A stretch of 64,000 nt of DNA from Bacillus sp. ZZV12-4809 (GCF_009849585.1 NZ_VCRN01000015.1:1-64000); one strand, 5' to 3'; shown: positions 1-9,389, counted from the stretch's first letter. Program-made: numbers and translations. Notes: generated by a model from the sequence alone, not told the origin.

Positions 1-98
1 TATGAATTTCTGCGTCAAACTTAAATGAACCGCCGTATACCGAACGGTACGTACGGTGGTGTGAGAGGTCGGGGGTTAGTCACCCCCTCCTACTCGAT
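1..98 (+). mobile_element. 3' end of a group II intron (domains V and VI)
   Basis: The first hundred bases read as the catalytic tail of a bacterial group II intron. A domain V-like hairpin lies at about 27-60 (CCGCCGTA pairing with TACGGTGG around a short loop). A domain VI-like stem follows at about 71-88 (GGGGG, loop, CCCCC) and then the CCTACTCGAT-type 3' terminus common in Firmicutes introns. The intron-encoded reverse transcriptase would lie upstream, outside the window. The exact 3' splice junction is uncertain by a few bases. Strand follows from the order domain V then VI. Confidence 0.75.
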
Positions 99-430
99 TA
101 TGCAAAGACAAATATTTTTAATGAAATGGATGATGGCTGAATACATATAGATATGAGAATTTATGCGGATATGAGGGGAAGACAATTGGCGGGCTTGTTC
201 CCCATGTACTGGCTGTAAATGCCTGTTCTCCGCATACTCCAAAAGCGGAGAAAAACCCGTTATTTCTCGGGAAACCGCATGAACTGACACTCCTGCATTG
301 ATTCTTGTTGAAAAGGGCGGGACTTTGTCGCATTTTAGCCTAATTACCGTATACTCGGGGATCATATAGGCTTTTGTCACAACAAATACTTCTGTGCGTA
401 TACTGTGCTAAGAATGTGAGGTGATAGCTT
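99..430. other. Intergenic region upstream of spoVK
   Basis: No convincing gene is seen. Open frames on the minus strand here lack a ribosome-binding site and resemble no family. A short hairpin with CTCCGC/GCGGAG arms occurs near 224-255. A weak candidate for a sigma-E promoter lies just before spoVK: a -35-like TCATATAG at 362-369 with a -10-like AATACTT near 385, or a TATACTGT at 399-406. Sigma-E control is known for B. subtilis spoVK, but the match here is poor. Confidence 0.35.
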
Positions 431-1381
431 TTGGACCAGCCGATTCGCTTGAAAAATAACGGACAGATCAGCATCGTTCTCAATTCACAAAAGCGTAAAA
501 CATACACAAAAGAGCTTCCCGAATCCCAAGCGGCTCCAAAAGTCATTCCGGCTGAGCATACAGCTCTCAAAGAAATTGAAGAAGAACTTGGCGCTCTTGT
601 GGGAATGGAAGAAATGAAGAAAATGATCAAGGAGATTTATGCCTGGATTTATGTGAATAAGAAGCGGGAAGAGGCCGGCCTCAAAGCTGGAAAGCAAGCA
701 TTGCATATGATGTTCAAAGGGAATCCCGGTACAGGTAAAACAACTGTTGCCCGTTTAATAGGCAAGCTTTTTCAAAAAATGAATGTGCTGTCAAAAGGAC
801 ATTTGATTGAAGCGGAGCGGGCCGACCTTGTCGGTGAATACATTGGACATACAGCCCAAAAAACAAGGGATCTGGTTAAAAAAGCGATAGGCGGAATTCT
901 GTTTATCGACGAAGCATACTCGTTAGGCAGAGGGGGAGAGAAAGATTTTGGAAAGGAAGCCATTGACACTCTCGTCAAGCATATGGAGGATCGGCAGCAT
1001 GAATTTATACTGATTCTTGCAGGCTATTCCAGAGAAATGAATCATTTCCTGACCTTGAACCCGGGGCTTCATTCCCGTTTTCCCCTTGTTATTGACTTCC
1101 CTGATTACTCGATAGAGCAGCTGATGGAAATTGGTCAGAGGATGCTAAAGGAAAGGGAGTATACTTTAAGTCACGAATCCGAAAAGAAGCTGAGGGAGCA
1201 CTTGCACTTTGTAAAAAACAATTTAAGCCCAAACAGCTTTTCGAACGGGCGTTATATCAGAAACATCCTTGAAAAATCTATCAGGGCACAGGCCATGCGC
1301 CTGTTACTGCAAAATAGCTATGACAAACATGATTTAATGACCATCAGGAGCAATGATTTGGTGTTTCAAGAAACCGATTAA
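431..1381 (+). CDS. spoVK: Stage V sporulation protein K, AAA+ ATPase
   Basis: A CbxX/CfqX-type AAA+ ATPase required for spore maturation in the mother cell in B. subtilis. The 316-residue product shows Walker A GNPGTGKTT at residues 97-105, Walker B GILFIDEAY with D160-E161, and a downstream arginine in NPGLHSRFP typical of the AAA sensor/arginine-finger region. Length is close to the B. subtilis protein (about 322). The TTG start at 431 is chosen because GAGGTGAT lies just upstream and the next in-frame start would remove conserved N-terminal sequence. It is followed closely by a glutaredoxin-like gene, then by the conserved spoVK-hflX order. Confidence 0.95.
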   Translation: MDQPIRLKNNGQISIVLNSQKRKTYTKELPESQAAPKVIPAEHTALKEIEEELGALVGMEEMKKMIKEIYAWIYVNKKREEAGLKAGKQALHMMFKGNPGTGKTTVARLIGKLFQKMNVLSKGHLIEAERADLVGEYIGHTAQKTRDLVKKAIGGILFIDEAYSLGRGGEKDFGKEAIDTLVKHMEDRQHEFILILAGYSREMNHFLTLNPGLHSRFPLVIDFPDYSIEQLMEIGQRMLKEREYTLSHESEKKLREHLHFVKNNLSPNSFSNGRYIRNILEKSIRAQAMRLLLQNSYDKHDLMTIRSNDLVFQETD

Positions 1382-1451
1382 GGGGATATTGTAATTAAAA
1401 GGCAGTGTCAAGACACATTGGCATTGTTTTTTACTGGAGGAGGAATGTAAA

Positions 1452-1685
1452 ATGAATGAAATTACGGTTTATACTACGAATACTTGTCCGTACTGTACGA
1501 TGGTTAAGAATTTCCTGGATCAGCAGGGGCTGGAGTATAAAGAGGTTAATGTCCAAAATGACCAGAGGGAGGCACAAAAACTGGTTGAAACCACCGGACA
1601 AATGGGAGTGCCTCAAGTTTATGTGAATGGAAAATGGGTCATTGGCTTTGATCCTAACACGATTATGGCGAATGTAAAGCAATAA
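1452..1685 (+). CDS. Glutaredoxin-family thiol-disulfide oxidoreductase
   Basis: A 77-residue single-domain thioredoxin-fold protein. The redox motif CPYC is at residues 12-15, the cis-proline is P54 in GVPQV, and a GFD motif at 65-67 closes the active-site cleft, so all hallmarks of a dithiol glutaredoxin/NrdH-like protein are present. Bacilli usually lack glutathione, so the in vivo partner may be bacillithiol or thioredoxin reductase rather than glutathione (inference). The start ATG at 1452 has an excellent GGAGGA about 8 bases upstream. It lies 70 bases downstream of spoVK and is followed by a strong terminator. Confidence 0.85.
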   Translation: MNEITVYTTNTCPYCTMVKNFLDQQGLEYKEVNVQNDQREAQKLVETTGQMGVPQVYVNGKWVIGFDPNTIMANVKQ

Positions 1686-1692
1686 TAAGTGG

Positions 1693-1719
1693 CCTGCTCA
1701 GGATTGAGCAGGTCTTTTT
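1693..1719 (+). terminator. Rho-independent terminator after the glutaredoxin gene
   Basis: CCTGCTCA and TGAGCAGG form an 8-bp perfect stem around a 4-base loop, followed by TCTTTTT. It ends the spoVK/glutaredoxin transcript. Confidence 0.9.
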
Positions 1720-1750
1720 AATTAAGAGATAGCCTTCTTCAATATGAAAA

Positions 1751-1770
1751 GCACCGGCTTACGCCGATGC
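1751..1770 (-). terminator. Terminator hairpin overlapping the 3' end of the TRIC-family gene
   Basis: On the minus strand GCATCGGC pairs with GCCGGTGC (one G-U pair) around a 4-base loop and is followed by TTTTC. The hairpin includes the stop codon of the minus-strand gene. Confidence 0.6.
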
Positions 1771-2373
1771 CTTTGTCCCCAGTCTCTTAACGGGCAGCTT
1801 CCAATTATATGTGTAAGATAAAACCCGCAAAGCGGTAATGATAATAAACAAAGTATAAAGTTCAAACGGCTCTGAAGCGATGTCGAGTCCTACTGCGAAA
1901 CCGCAAAGGATTGCCCAGACAGCATAAATTTCAGATCGCAATACCAGCGGTTTTCTTCTTGCAAGAAGATCGCGGACTATTCCCCCGCCGCTTCCGGTCA
2001 ATACAGCTGCTACAATAACAGCGCTTAAAGGATGATTCATTTCCGTTGCGTAAAGGGCTCCTTGGATGGCAAACGCGGATAACCCGATTGCGTCAGTGAA
2101 ATTGCCCCATTTTTGCCAGTGTTTGAGCAGGTTGTTAGGGAACAGCATTACTGCTGTGATGGATAGAAGGGCAATTTGGAAAAATAACCCCTGTTCCCAA
2201 AGGGCGGAGACAGGAACGCCTATTAGCAGGTTTCGGATGGCCCCGCCGCCAAAAGCAGTAACAATCCCGAGTATATAAACGCCCAGAATGTCATATTCTT
2301 CTTCCATGGCTACAATTGCACCGCTGACAGCAAAGGCAATAGTGCCAATCATACTTAAAACTTCCCATGTCAT
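1759..2373 (-). CDS. TRIC-type/UPF0126 membrane protein (YvgT-like)
   Basis: A small integral membrane protein of the UPF0126 family, which is built from two repeated halves and is related to trimeric intracellular cation channels. The start at 2373 gives 204 residues beginning MTWEVLSMIGT and is backed by GAGGAG 9 bases upstream. A longer reading to 2439 adds 22 polar residues with no ribosome-binding site. Glycine-rich repeats AFGGGAIRN in the first half and GSGGGIVRD in the second are the paired family signatures, and about seven hydrophobic segments are visible. Substrate is unknown; cation conduction is only implied by family. It is convergent with the glutaredoxin gene. Confidence 0.85.
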   Translation of the reverse strand: MTWEVLSMIGTIAFAVSGAIVAMEEEYDILGVYILGIVTAFGGGAIRNLLIGVPVSALWEQGLFFQIALLSITAVMLFPNNLLKHWQKWGNFTDAIGLSAFAIQGALYATEMNHPLSAVIVAAVLTGSGGGIVRDLLARRKPLVLRSEIYAVWAILCGFAVGLDIASEPFELYTLFIIITALRVLSYTYNWKLPVKRLGTKASA

Positions 2374-2602
2374 ATGCCATTTCTCCTCATGATGCAAATC
2401 TCTAAATCTATTTTTGTCCAAATTAATTACAAACGTCAATTCTTTCCAAACAATATGATTTTAACATGGAAAAGAAGAATTACAACCTTTTTTTGCATTT
2501 TAATTGAAAGGTTCAAAGCCTTTGGCTAGCGGAGAAAATTAGTATTTGACCATGTTTTTTGATATGATCAATTAAAATAAGAATTTGAAAGAGGGATGCT
2601 GG

Positions 2603-3859
2603 TTGGAAAATAAGCCAGATTATGAAAAAGTCATTCTTGTCGGCTGTCATACTGAAGAAGATGATCAGCGGTTTGAATATTCAATGGAAGAATTGGAATC
2701 CTTAACCGAGACTGCCAATGGTAAAGTTTTAGCTATGGTTACGCAAAAAAGGGACCGGGTTCATCCATCTACATATATAGGAAAAGGAAAAGTGGAGGAA
2801 CTGGCTGCTCTTCAGGAAGAAATGGAAGCAGATCTTATCATTTTTAACGATGAGCTTTCACCAAGCCAGGTTAGAAACCTATCTGCAGAGCTGGATGCAC
2901 GGATCATTGACCGGACACAGCTGATATTAGATATTTTTGCTCAGAGGGCGCGCTCTAAAGAAGGGAAACTGCAGGTTGAATTAGCCCAATTGCAGTATTT
3001 GCTGCCCCGCCTTTCAGGTCAGGGTATCCAGCTTTCAAGACTTGGAGGGGGAATTGGAACAAGGGGACCGGGTGAGACCAAGCTGGAATCAGACCGCCGG
3101 CATATCCGCCGCCGTATTGATGATATTAAGACCCAGCTTTCCGTTATCGTGCAGCACCGGGATAGATACCGTGAACGGAGAAAGAAAAACAAAGCATTCC
3201 AAATTGCACTTGTCGGCTATACAAACGCTGGGAAGTCCACAATTTTCAACAGGTTGTCTGAAGCTGACTCTTATGAAGAGAATCAACTGTTTGCCACACT
3301 TGACCCAATGACCCGCAAGCTGATTTTGCCAAGCGGGTTCATTACACTTGTGACTGATACAGTCGGATTTATTCAGGATTTGCCGACTACATTGATTGCG
3401 GCTTTCCGGTCCACCCTGGAAGAAGTAAAGGAAGCAGATCTCCTTCTCCATGTAGTCGATATGTCCAATCCGGATTATTACCAGCATGAGCAGACAGTCA
3501 ATAAACTAATAGAAGATTTGGAAAACGATAAAATACCGCAGCTGACGGTATATAATAAGAGAGATCTTAGGCATCCTGATTTTGTCCCGACCGCCAGGAC
3601 AGAAACGATTCAGATCAGCGCTTTTGAAGAAAATGACCGAAATGAGCTGAAAAGGAAAATTGAGCAGATAATCCTGGGGATGATGAAGCCTTACCATGTT
3701 GAAGTGCCGTCGACAGAAGGAAAACTGCTGTCACAGCTTAAGAATGAAACCATCCTGAGGGAATTAACTTTTAATGAAGACAAAGAACTCTATATATGCA
3801 AGGGTTATTATCTCGAAGACCATCAAATTTCAGGGCCTTTAACGAAATATACTGTATAG
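2603..3859 (+). CDS. hflX: GTPase HflX
   Basis: A ribosome-binding OBG-HflX GTPase (B. subtilis YnbA) of 418 residues. Its N-terminal HflX domain contains [15 protein letters not shown], followed by a long basic helical linker. The G domain shows G1 GYTNAGKST at 205-213, G3 DTVGF at about 252, and G4 NKRD at 318-321. The TTG start at 2603 is preferred over the TTG at 2585 because AAAGAGGG lies 7 bases upstream of it and the product then matches the family N-terminus. It is followed after 13 bases by ynbB, so the two are cotranscribed. Confidence 0.95.
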   Translation: MENKPDYEKVILVGCHTEEDDQRFEYSMEELESLTETANGKVLAMVTQKRDRVHPSTYIGKGKVEELAALQEEMEADLIIFNDELSPSQVRNLSAELDARIIDRTQLILDIFAQRARSKEGKLQVELAQLQYLLPRLSGQGIQLSRLGGGIGTRGPGETKLESDRRHIRRRIDDIKTQLSVIVQHRDRYRERRKKNKAFQIALVGYTNAGKSTIFNRLSEADSYEENQLFATLDPMTRKLILPSGFITLVTDTVGFIQDLPTTLIAAFRSTLEEVKEADLLLHVVDMSNPDYYQHEQTVNKLIEDLENDKIPQLTVYNKRDLRHPDFVPTARTETIQISAFEENDRNELKRKIEQIILGMMKPYHVEVPSTEGKLLSQLKNETILRELTFNEDKELYICKGYYLEDHQISGPLTKYTV

Positions 3860-3872
3860 TTAGGAGAACAAC

Positions 3873-5144
3873 ATGTTTCAACAGTTATCACAAGGAGAAA
3901 AGCTGCAGCCGATAGTAAAAGAAGTGGAGCAGCAAATTTCAGGGGTATTTAAGAACATTGAAGAGCGGATTGATGAGAACCAATTCCGGGTATTGAAGAG
4001 CTTTCAAAATTTCAAAGTCAGCGATTCTCATTTTATGCCATCAACCGGCTACGGTTATGATGACATCGGCAGGGATACATTGGAAAACATATATGCAGAA
4101 GTATTCGGCGGTGAGGCCGGATTAGTGCGCCCTCAGATTATATCAGGCACCCATGCCATTTCCATTGCACTCTTTGGCGTATTGCGGCCGGGTGATGAAT
4201 TGCTGTACATAACAGGCAAGCCGTATGACACACTTGAAGAAATCGTGGGAATTCGGGGAACAGGCAACGGCTCGCTGAAAGAGTTCGGGATTGGATACAA
4301 TAGCATCCCGCTGAATGAAGATGGGGGCATAAATTATCCTGCAATTGAAAAAGCCATCAAGCCCAGCACGAAAATGATCGGCATTCAGCGCTCTAAAGGA
4401 TACGCAACAAGACCATCTTTCACAATTGAACAAATTGAAGAAATGATTAAGTTTGTAAAGGAAATTAAGCCGGATGCGGTTATTTTTGTTGACAATTGTT
4501 ATGGGGAGTTTGTAGAGGACAGAGAGCCGTGCCATGTTGGGGCAGATTTGATGGCCGGGTCGCTGATTAAGAATCCTGGCGGCGGCATTGCAAAGACTGG
4601 CGGATATATTGTCGGAAGGAAAAAATGGGTGGAAGCCTGCTCTTACAGGATGACTTCCCCGGGAATTGGTGCAGAAGCGGGTGCGTCCCTATATAGCCTT
4701 CAGGAAATGTATCAGGGCTTTTTTCTTGCTCCGCACGTTGTCGGCCAGGCACTGAAAGGGGCGGTTTTTACAGCAGCTCTGCTTGAAAAGCTTGGAATGA
4801 ACTCCAATCCAAAATGGGACCGTAAAAGAACTGATTTAATCCAATCTGTCCAATTCGATGATAAAGAAAAAATGGTTGCCTTTTGCCAGGCGATTCAGTT
4901 TGCATCACCGGTTAATTCCCATGTAACAGCCTACCCTGCATACATGCCGGGATATGAAGATGATGTCATCATGGCAGCCGGCACTTTTATCCAGGGTGCA
5001 AGCATTGAGCTGACTGCAGACGGTCCGATCAGGCCTCCCTACGTAGCCTATGTACAGGGCGGTCTTACTTATTCGCATGTAAAAATGGCTGTATGCATTG
5101 CGCTAAACCAATTGCTGGAAAAGGGTTTAGTTCAAATAAATTAG
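3873..5144 (+). CDS. ynbB: PLP-dependent methionine gamma-lyase-like protein (aluminium-resistance family)
   Basis: A 423-residue fold-type I PLP enzyme of the family annotated aluminium resistance/methionine gamma-lyase-like, equivalent to B. subtilis YnbB. The PLP-binding lysine lies in GSLIKNPGGG, with the aspartate in VFVDNCYGE as the likely cofactor-nitrogen ligand. True substrate is not established for the family. The ATG start has AGGAGA at a good distance. It follows hflX by 13 bases and is closed by a terminator, giving an hflX-ynbB operon upstream of glnRA as in B. subtilis. Confidence 0.9.
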   Translation: MFQQLSQGEKLQPIVKEVEQQISGVFKNIEERIDENQFRVLKSFQNFKVSDSHFMPSTGYGYDDIGRDTLENIYAEVFGGEAGLVRPQIISGTHAISIALFGVLRPGDELLYITGKPYDTLEEIVGIRGTGNGSLKEFGIGYNSIPLNEDGGINYPAIEKAIKPSTKMIGIQRSKGYATRPSFTIEQIEEMIKFVKEIKPDAVIFVDNCYGEFVEDREPCHVGADLMAGSLIKNPGGGIAKTGGYIVGRKKWVEACSYRMTSPGIGAEAGASLYSLQEMYQGFFLAPHVVGQALKGAVFTAALLEKLGMNSNPKWDRKRTDLIQSVQFDDKEKMVAFCQAIQFASPVNSHVTAYPAYMPGYEDDVIMAAGTFIQGASIELTADGPIRPPYVAYVQGGLTYSHVKMAVCIALNQLLEKGLVQIN

Positions 5145-5156
5145 GTAAATATAAGA

Positions 5157-5190
5157 GGGACAGCTGCTTAGTCAGTTGTCCCTTTCTTTT
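5157..5190 (+). terminator. Terminator of hflX-ynbB
   Basis: GGGACAGCTG pairs with CAGTTGTCCC around a 6-base loop and is followed by TTTCTTTT. Confidence 0.9.
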
Positions 5191-5245
5191 GCTTAACTGA
5201 GAATTATATGAAAATATGAAAGGCAAAAATTTTTTGAAAAAATCA

Positions 5246-5296
5246 TGTCATAAAACCTAACATATGATTGACATATTTTCTTACATTACATATAAT
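5246..5296 (+). promoter_or_regulatory. glnRA sigma-A promoter with two GlnR/TnrA boxes
   Basis: The promoter is TTGACA at 5268-5273, a 17-base spacer, and TATAAT at 5291-5296. Two sites match the GlnR/TnrA consensus TGTNA-N7-TNACA. Site 1 at 5246-5262 is perfect. Site 2 at 5269-5285 has one mismatch and overlaps the -35 element. This reproduces the two-site autoregulatory arrangement known for B. subtilis glnRA, with repression under nitrogen excess. Confidence 0.9.
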
Positions 5297-5331
5297 AAGA
5301 TCAAGAAGTAATTGAAAAGGGGGAGAAATAG

Positions 5332-5739
5332 TTGACTGGAAGCGAGATTCGACGTTCCATGCCGCTTTTCCCAATTGGTACTGTCATGCAGCTGACTGAC
5401 CTGACTGCCAGGCAGATTCGCTACTATGAAGAACACCAATTGATTTCTCCAGCAAGAACTGACGGAAATAGAAGGCTTTTTTCCTTAAATGACATCGATG
5501 TCCTTTTGGAAATCAAAGATTTAATAGATCAAGGCGTAAATATGGCCGGGATCAAGCAGCTATTTTTCGTTAAAGAACAGCAAGCTCTAACTGAAACGAT
5601 GAATAAGCAATCTGAAAAAGCGAGGCGCGATCTTTCGGATGAAGAAATCCGGAAACTTCTTCGCAAGGAAATTGTGCAGGCAGGACGTTTTAATCGTTCT
5701 TCATCCCGTCAGGGCAACATGCACCGCTTTTTCCATTAA
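5332..5739 (+). CDS. glnR: Nitrogen-metabolism repressor GlnR (MerR family)
   Basis: A 135-residue MerR-type regulator, the same length as B. subtilis GlnR. The N-terminal winged helix includes [16 protein letters not shown]. The C-terminus ends in MHRFFH after a basic stretch, the autoinhibitory tail that senses feedback-inhibited glutamine synthetase in B. subtilis. The TTG start is supported by GGGGGAG 6 bases upstream. It lies immediately upstream of glnA, under a promoter carrying two GlnR boxes, so it represses its own operon. Confidence 0.97.
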   Translation: MTGSEIRRSMPLFPIGTVMQLTDLTARQIRYYEEHQLISPARTDGNRRLFSLNDIDVLLEIKDLIDQGVNMAGIKQLFFVKEQQALTETMNKQSEKARRDLSDEEIRKLLRKEIVQAGRFNRSSSRQGNMHRFFH

Positions 5740-5840
5740 AAATTCCGTTTTTAAGCTCGTTGATAATGTCTTGGATCTCTTGCAAGCACCAACAGAGCAA
5801 AAAATAAATCACTTATGTAAATTTAAGGGAGGAACTACCA

Positions 5841-7175
5841 GTGGCCAAGTTTACTAAAGAAGATATTAAACGTATTGCAGAAGAGGAGAATGTGAAATTT
5901 GTCCGTTTACAGTTTACGGATATCCTTGGAACAATTAAGAACGTGGAAATTCCAATTAGCCAGCTTGAAAAAGCGCTTGATAACAAAATGATGTTTGATG
6001 GATCTTCAATTGAAGGATTCGTCCGCATTGAAGAATCAGACATGAATCTATATCCAGACCTTGATACTTGGGTAGTATTCCCTTGGACTGCGGAAAAAGG
6101 TAAAGTAGCACGTCTAATCTGTGATATCTATAATCCGGATGGCACTCCATTCCTTGGCGATCCGCGAAGCAACCTAAAACGCATCCTTAAAGAAATGGAA
6201 GACCTTGGATATACTGATTTTAACTTAGGACCTGAACCGGAGTTCTTCCTTTTTAAGCTTGACCAAGCAGGAGAACCAACTCTTGAATTGAATGACAATG
6301 GCGGATACTTCGACCTTGCTCCAACTGATCTTGGGGAAAACTGCCGCCGTGATATCGTACTTGAGCTGGAAGAAATGGGCTTTGAAATTGAAGCTTCCCA
6401 CCATGAAGTTGCGCCTGGGCAGCACGAAATTGACTTCAAATATGCTGATGCTTTAACAGCTTGTGACCAAATTCAAACATTCAAGCTTGTTGTAAAAACA
6501 ATTGCCCGCAAGCACGGTTTACATGCGACATTCATGCCGAAGCCTTTATTCGGTGTCAGCGGATCCGGAATGCACTGCAATGTTTCACTATTCAAGGATG
6601 GCAAAAATGCATTCTTCAATGAAACCGGTGACCTTCAGCTAAGTGATGATGCCCGCCACTTTATTGCTGGAATTGTGAATCATGCAACTGCATTTACAGC
6701 AGTGACCAACCCTATCGTTAACTCATACAAGCGTCTGGTTCCAGGCTATGAAGCACCTTGCTATGTTGCCTGGTCTGCTCAAAACCGTTCACCTCTCATC
6801 CGTATTCCTGCTTCCCGCGGAGTAAGTACACGTGTTGAGGTGCGCAGCGTTGACCCAGCAGCGAACCCATACCTTGCGATGGCCGTATTATTAAAAGCTG
6901 GCCTGGACGGTATCAAAAATAAAATGACTCCTCCAGCTCCAGTGGATCGCAATATCTATGTGATGACAAAAGAAGAGCGCGAGGAAGAGGGAATCAAGGA
7001 TCTGCCGCCTACATTGGCTGCAGCTCTTGAAGAACTAAAGAGAGATGAAGTAATTGTTTCTGCTCTTGGAGACCACATTTTCGAACACTTCATTGAAGCG
7101 AAAGAAATCGAATGGGATATGTTCCGTACGCAAGTGCATCCATGGGAGCGCGAGCAGTACTTGAGCATGTATTAA
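5841..7175 (+). CDS. glnA: Glutamine synthetase type I-alpha
   Basis: The 444-residue enzyme makes glutamine from glutamate, ammonia and ATP. Visible signatures are FDGSSIEGF, the metal/glutamate-site motif [12 protein letters not shown], and [15 protein letters not shown]62, required in B. subtilis for feedback inhibition by glutamine and interaction with GlnR/TnrA, is conserved in GFVRIEESD. There is no adenylylation loop of the I-beta type. The GTG start has GGGAGG 9 bases upstream. It is second gene of the glnRA operon. Confidence 0.98.
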   Translation: MAKFTKEDIKRIAEEENVKFVRLQFTDILGTIKNVEIPISQLEKALDNKMMFDGSSIEGFVRIEESDMNLYPDLDTWVVFPWTAEKGKVARLICDIYNPDGTPFLGDPRSNLKRILKEMEDLGYTDFNLGPEPEFFLFKLDQAGEPTLELNDNGGYFDLAPTDLGENCRRDIVLELEEMGFEIEASHHEVAPGQHEIDFKYADALTACDQIQTFKLVVKTIARKHGLHATFMPKPLFGVSGSGMHCNVSLFKDGKNAFFNETGDLQLSDDARHFIAGIVNHATAFTAVTNPIVNSYKRLVPGYEAPCYVAWSAQNRSPLIRIPASRGVSTRVEVRSVDPAANPYLAMAVLLKAGLDGIKNKMTPPAPVDRNIYVMTKEEREEEGIKDLPPTLAAALEELKRDEVIVSALGDHIFEHFIEAKEIEWDMFRTQVHPWEREQYLSMY

Positions 7176-7188
7176 TACTATCAACCCC

Positions 7189-7220
7189 AACCCTTGATAC
7201 CATTGGTATCGAGGGTTTTC
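7189..7220 (+). terminator. Terminator of glnRA
   Basis: AACCCTTGATACCA pairs with TGGTATCGAGGGTT, an almost loopless long stem with one G-U pair, followed by TTC. The T tract is short but the stem is very strong. Confidence 0.75.
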
Positions 7221-7301
7221 TTATGTTCGGACATAGTAAAGCCTACGAAAAAGACGTGAAGTAATTGTTGATATTAACAGATATAAGGTTTATATTTAAT
7301 G

Positions 7302-7315
7302 TGTAATCGTTTACA
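7302..7315. promoter_or_regulatory. Operator/cre site upstream of the PFK-like gene
   Basis: TGTAATCGTTTACA is a near-palindrome centred on CG. It fits the CcpA cre consensus TGNAANCGNWNNCA and equally fits a LacI-family operator. Four related copies occur at 9460, 9578, 9629 and 11314, all within the same sugar locus. Confidence 0.7.
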
Positions 7316-7408
7316 TATAAAATGTAAAATTTTGGAAAAAGGTAATCATTCTCCAACACATCATCAAATTCCCGCTAAATCGAGGGAGCAGAAAAGGGGG
7401 CAGCTAGT

Positions 7409-8282
7409 TTGAAAAAAATCGGAATACTAAAGCTAGGGACGATTCCACAAATCGTTAATGTAGCAATTGATCAAGTAGTTCATAGGTTCGAAAGGCAAAA
7501 CGATTATGTTGTAACCGGAATTCAAGAAGATGCCCAAAAAGAAGCTAATATAGAACACCTGAGTTTTAACGGACAGGAACAAGCGAAAAGGCTTTGTTCA
7601 ATCTCAAATTCTGCTTGGAAGAGGCACGGGGCCAGCATGGTAAACAATCTAGATATTTTGTTTGTATTTTATAATGAAAAGGAGTTAGCAGAATTCAATT
7701 TCGAGTTGCTGACAAAGAAATCTGTTTGCCGTGTACTTTTGATTCCCATAAACCTGTTTGATTCCCAGGAATCAAATCTTTATCAGTTAGGGTTTGATTC
7801 TGCTATAAATGAAGTAGTAAAAAGCATATATAAGGTCAAAGACACAGCCGGTTCCTTACTATTATCAAAAAAAAGGTTATTCCTTATTGAGATTCCTGGA
7901 GAAAAAGCTGGAGTATTTATAAAAGCTGCAGCAAAAGCGCTTGAATGTGAATATTTGGCCGATGAAAAAAAACGAATTCCACCGGATTACAAGGAACATA
8001 GCCGAGAAATATGAAGATGGATATAACTATGCGCTTTTGTTATTTAATGGGACAATTAAAGAAGAAAACATAAAGAATCATATATATGCAGAATTAAACG
8101 TAGATTTCCGTTCTGTTATGATTGAAGAAGGACAATGCATCGGGGGGAATCCGACTGTTATTGATCGGGTGTATGCAATTGAATTAGGGGAAAAAATGGC
8201 CAACTGGGCAGATTCTACAGGCCAACTTCATACTGTTCGTTTGGAAAAGATCGAACAAATTAAATTCGGACTCGCTCATTAG
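7409..8282 (+). pseudogene. Degenerate 6-phosphofructokinase paralogue with a frameshift
   Basis: Two overlapping frames (7409-8014 and on to 8282) together give one PFK-like protein of about 290 residues. Family landmarks are clear: MKKIGIL at the N-terminus, LGFDSAINEVVKSIYKVKDT matching the PFK helix, and an IEIPGEKAG segment matching the IEVMGR(H)AG region. GQCIGGNPTVIDRV near the C-terminus matches the IQRGGSP..DRV motif. The ATP-site GGDGS and catalytic TIDND motifs are absent (replaced by regions such as FVFYNE and INLFDS), so it cannot be an ordinary PFK. The frames switch at a run of eight A at 7965-7972; removing one A restores a single frame. It may be a pseudogene, a sequencing slip, or a gene read by polymerase slippage. 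An operator at 7302 and LacI downstream tie it to the sugar locus. Confidence 0.7.
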
Positions 8283-8366
8283 AATGCTCTTTAACAAGTT
8301 TACATATATTTATAGATTTTTTGCAAAAAGCAATTCTCCTAGAAAATAAATTGGAAGTGAGTTAGG

Positions 8367-9365
8367 TTGAATAATGCAACAATCAAGGATATCGCAAAAG
8401 AATTAAATATTTCGACGGCAACTGTATCCAGGGTACTAAATAATAGTGGTTATGCAAGCGATGAGGTTAAGAAAAAAGTACTGGAAACGGCCAAAAGATT
8501 AAATTATCGGCCTAATGCCATTGCAAGGAGCTTAAAGAAACATCAAACGAATACGATTGGCATTATTGTTCCTGATATTTCCAACCCCTTTTTTATGAAA
8601 GTATCCAGAGGGATTGAGGACATTGTTCATAAAAATGGCTATCATTTAATTTTTGCAAGTGCGGATGAAAATCCTAAAAAAGAAAGAGAAATGCTGCAAG
8701 TTTTATATGAAAAAAGGGTGGATGCCCTAGTACTTGCTACGTCTGGTGAAAATGAGGACTATATAAAAAAAATAAAAAGTGCGGGGATTCCCATTATCCT
8801 GGTAGATAGAAAAATAAATAACGAAACATTAGGCTTAGATTATGTGGTTGAAGATAACATTCAGGGGGCATATGAGTTAACCAGATATATAATTAAGCAT
8901 GGACACACTCGAATTGGAGTCGTAAATGGTTCCTTAACCGTTAGTACAGGCTGGGAACGTTTTGAAGGATGTAAAATGGCTTTGAAGGAAAATGGGATTG
9001 ATTTAAATTCAGCATATACTTTTAATGGAGATTTTACCAAAGAGGGGGGATTCAAGGCTGCGGATTATTTTTTGAATTTGCCAGAAGTACCCACTTCCAT
9101 CCTTTCATTTAATAATACGATGACTTTTGGGATTCTGCTCAGGCTATCTCAAAATGGGATGTCCAATTATAAAAATCTGATTATCGCATCGTATGGTGAA
9201 AATGAAGCAGATCAATTAATCAAAATACCCAAGATTATTAGCATCAAACAATCACCATATGAAATGGGGCTACGAACGGGAGAAATATTGCTGAAAAGAT
9301 TGCTCAACAATGTTGAAGCCCCAATTTTTGAGACGATCACCCCAGCTCTAAACAGCCCTGTCTAA
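8367..9365 (+). CDS. LacI-family transcriptional regulator
   Basis: A 332-residue LacI/GalR regulator. The N-terminal helix-turn-helix TIKDIAKELNISTATVSRVLNN is followed by the hinge region LNYRPNAIARSL, and then a periplasmic-binding-protein-like effector domain beginning TIGIIVPDISNPFF. The TTG start has GGAAGTGAG upstream. It is read in the same direction as the isomerase/ribokinase/ABC genes behind it. The repeated CG-centred 14-mers flanking it (7302, 9460, 9578, 9629, 11314) are the likely operators, though the same sequences also fit CcpA cre. The effector is probably the imported sugar or its phosphate. Confidence 0.92.
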   Translation: MNNATIKDIAKELNISTATVSRVLNNSGYASDEVKKKVLETAKRLNYRPNAIARSLKKHQTNTIGIIVPDISNPFFMKVSRGIEDIVHKNGYHLIFASADENPKKEREMLQVLYEKRVDALVLATSGENEDYIKKIKSAGIPIILVDRKINNETLGLDYVVEDNIQGAYELTRYIIKHGHTRIGVVNGSLTVSTGWERFEGCKMALKENGIDLNSAYTFNGDFTKEGGFKAADYFLNLPEVPTSILSFNNTMTFGILLRLSQNGMSNYKNLIIASYGENEADQLIKIPKIISIKQSPYEMGLRTGEILLKRLLNNVEAPIFETITPALNSPV

Positions 9366-9368
9366 AAA

Positions 9369-9389
9369 GGAAGCGAATTTTTCGCTTCC
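9369..9389 (-). terminator. Hairpin after the first LacI gene
   Basis: GGAAGCGAA pairs with TTCGCTTCC around three T. A T-run follows only when read on the minus strand, so as a plus-strand terminator it is weak; it may act as a 3' stabiliser. Confidence 0.4.

Noticed and set aside
90..380. Open frames on the minus strand upstream of spoVK
   Set aside because: No ribosome-binding site, odd composition and no resemblance to any family; they overlap the intron end.
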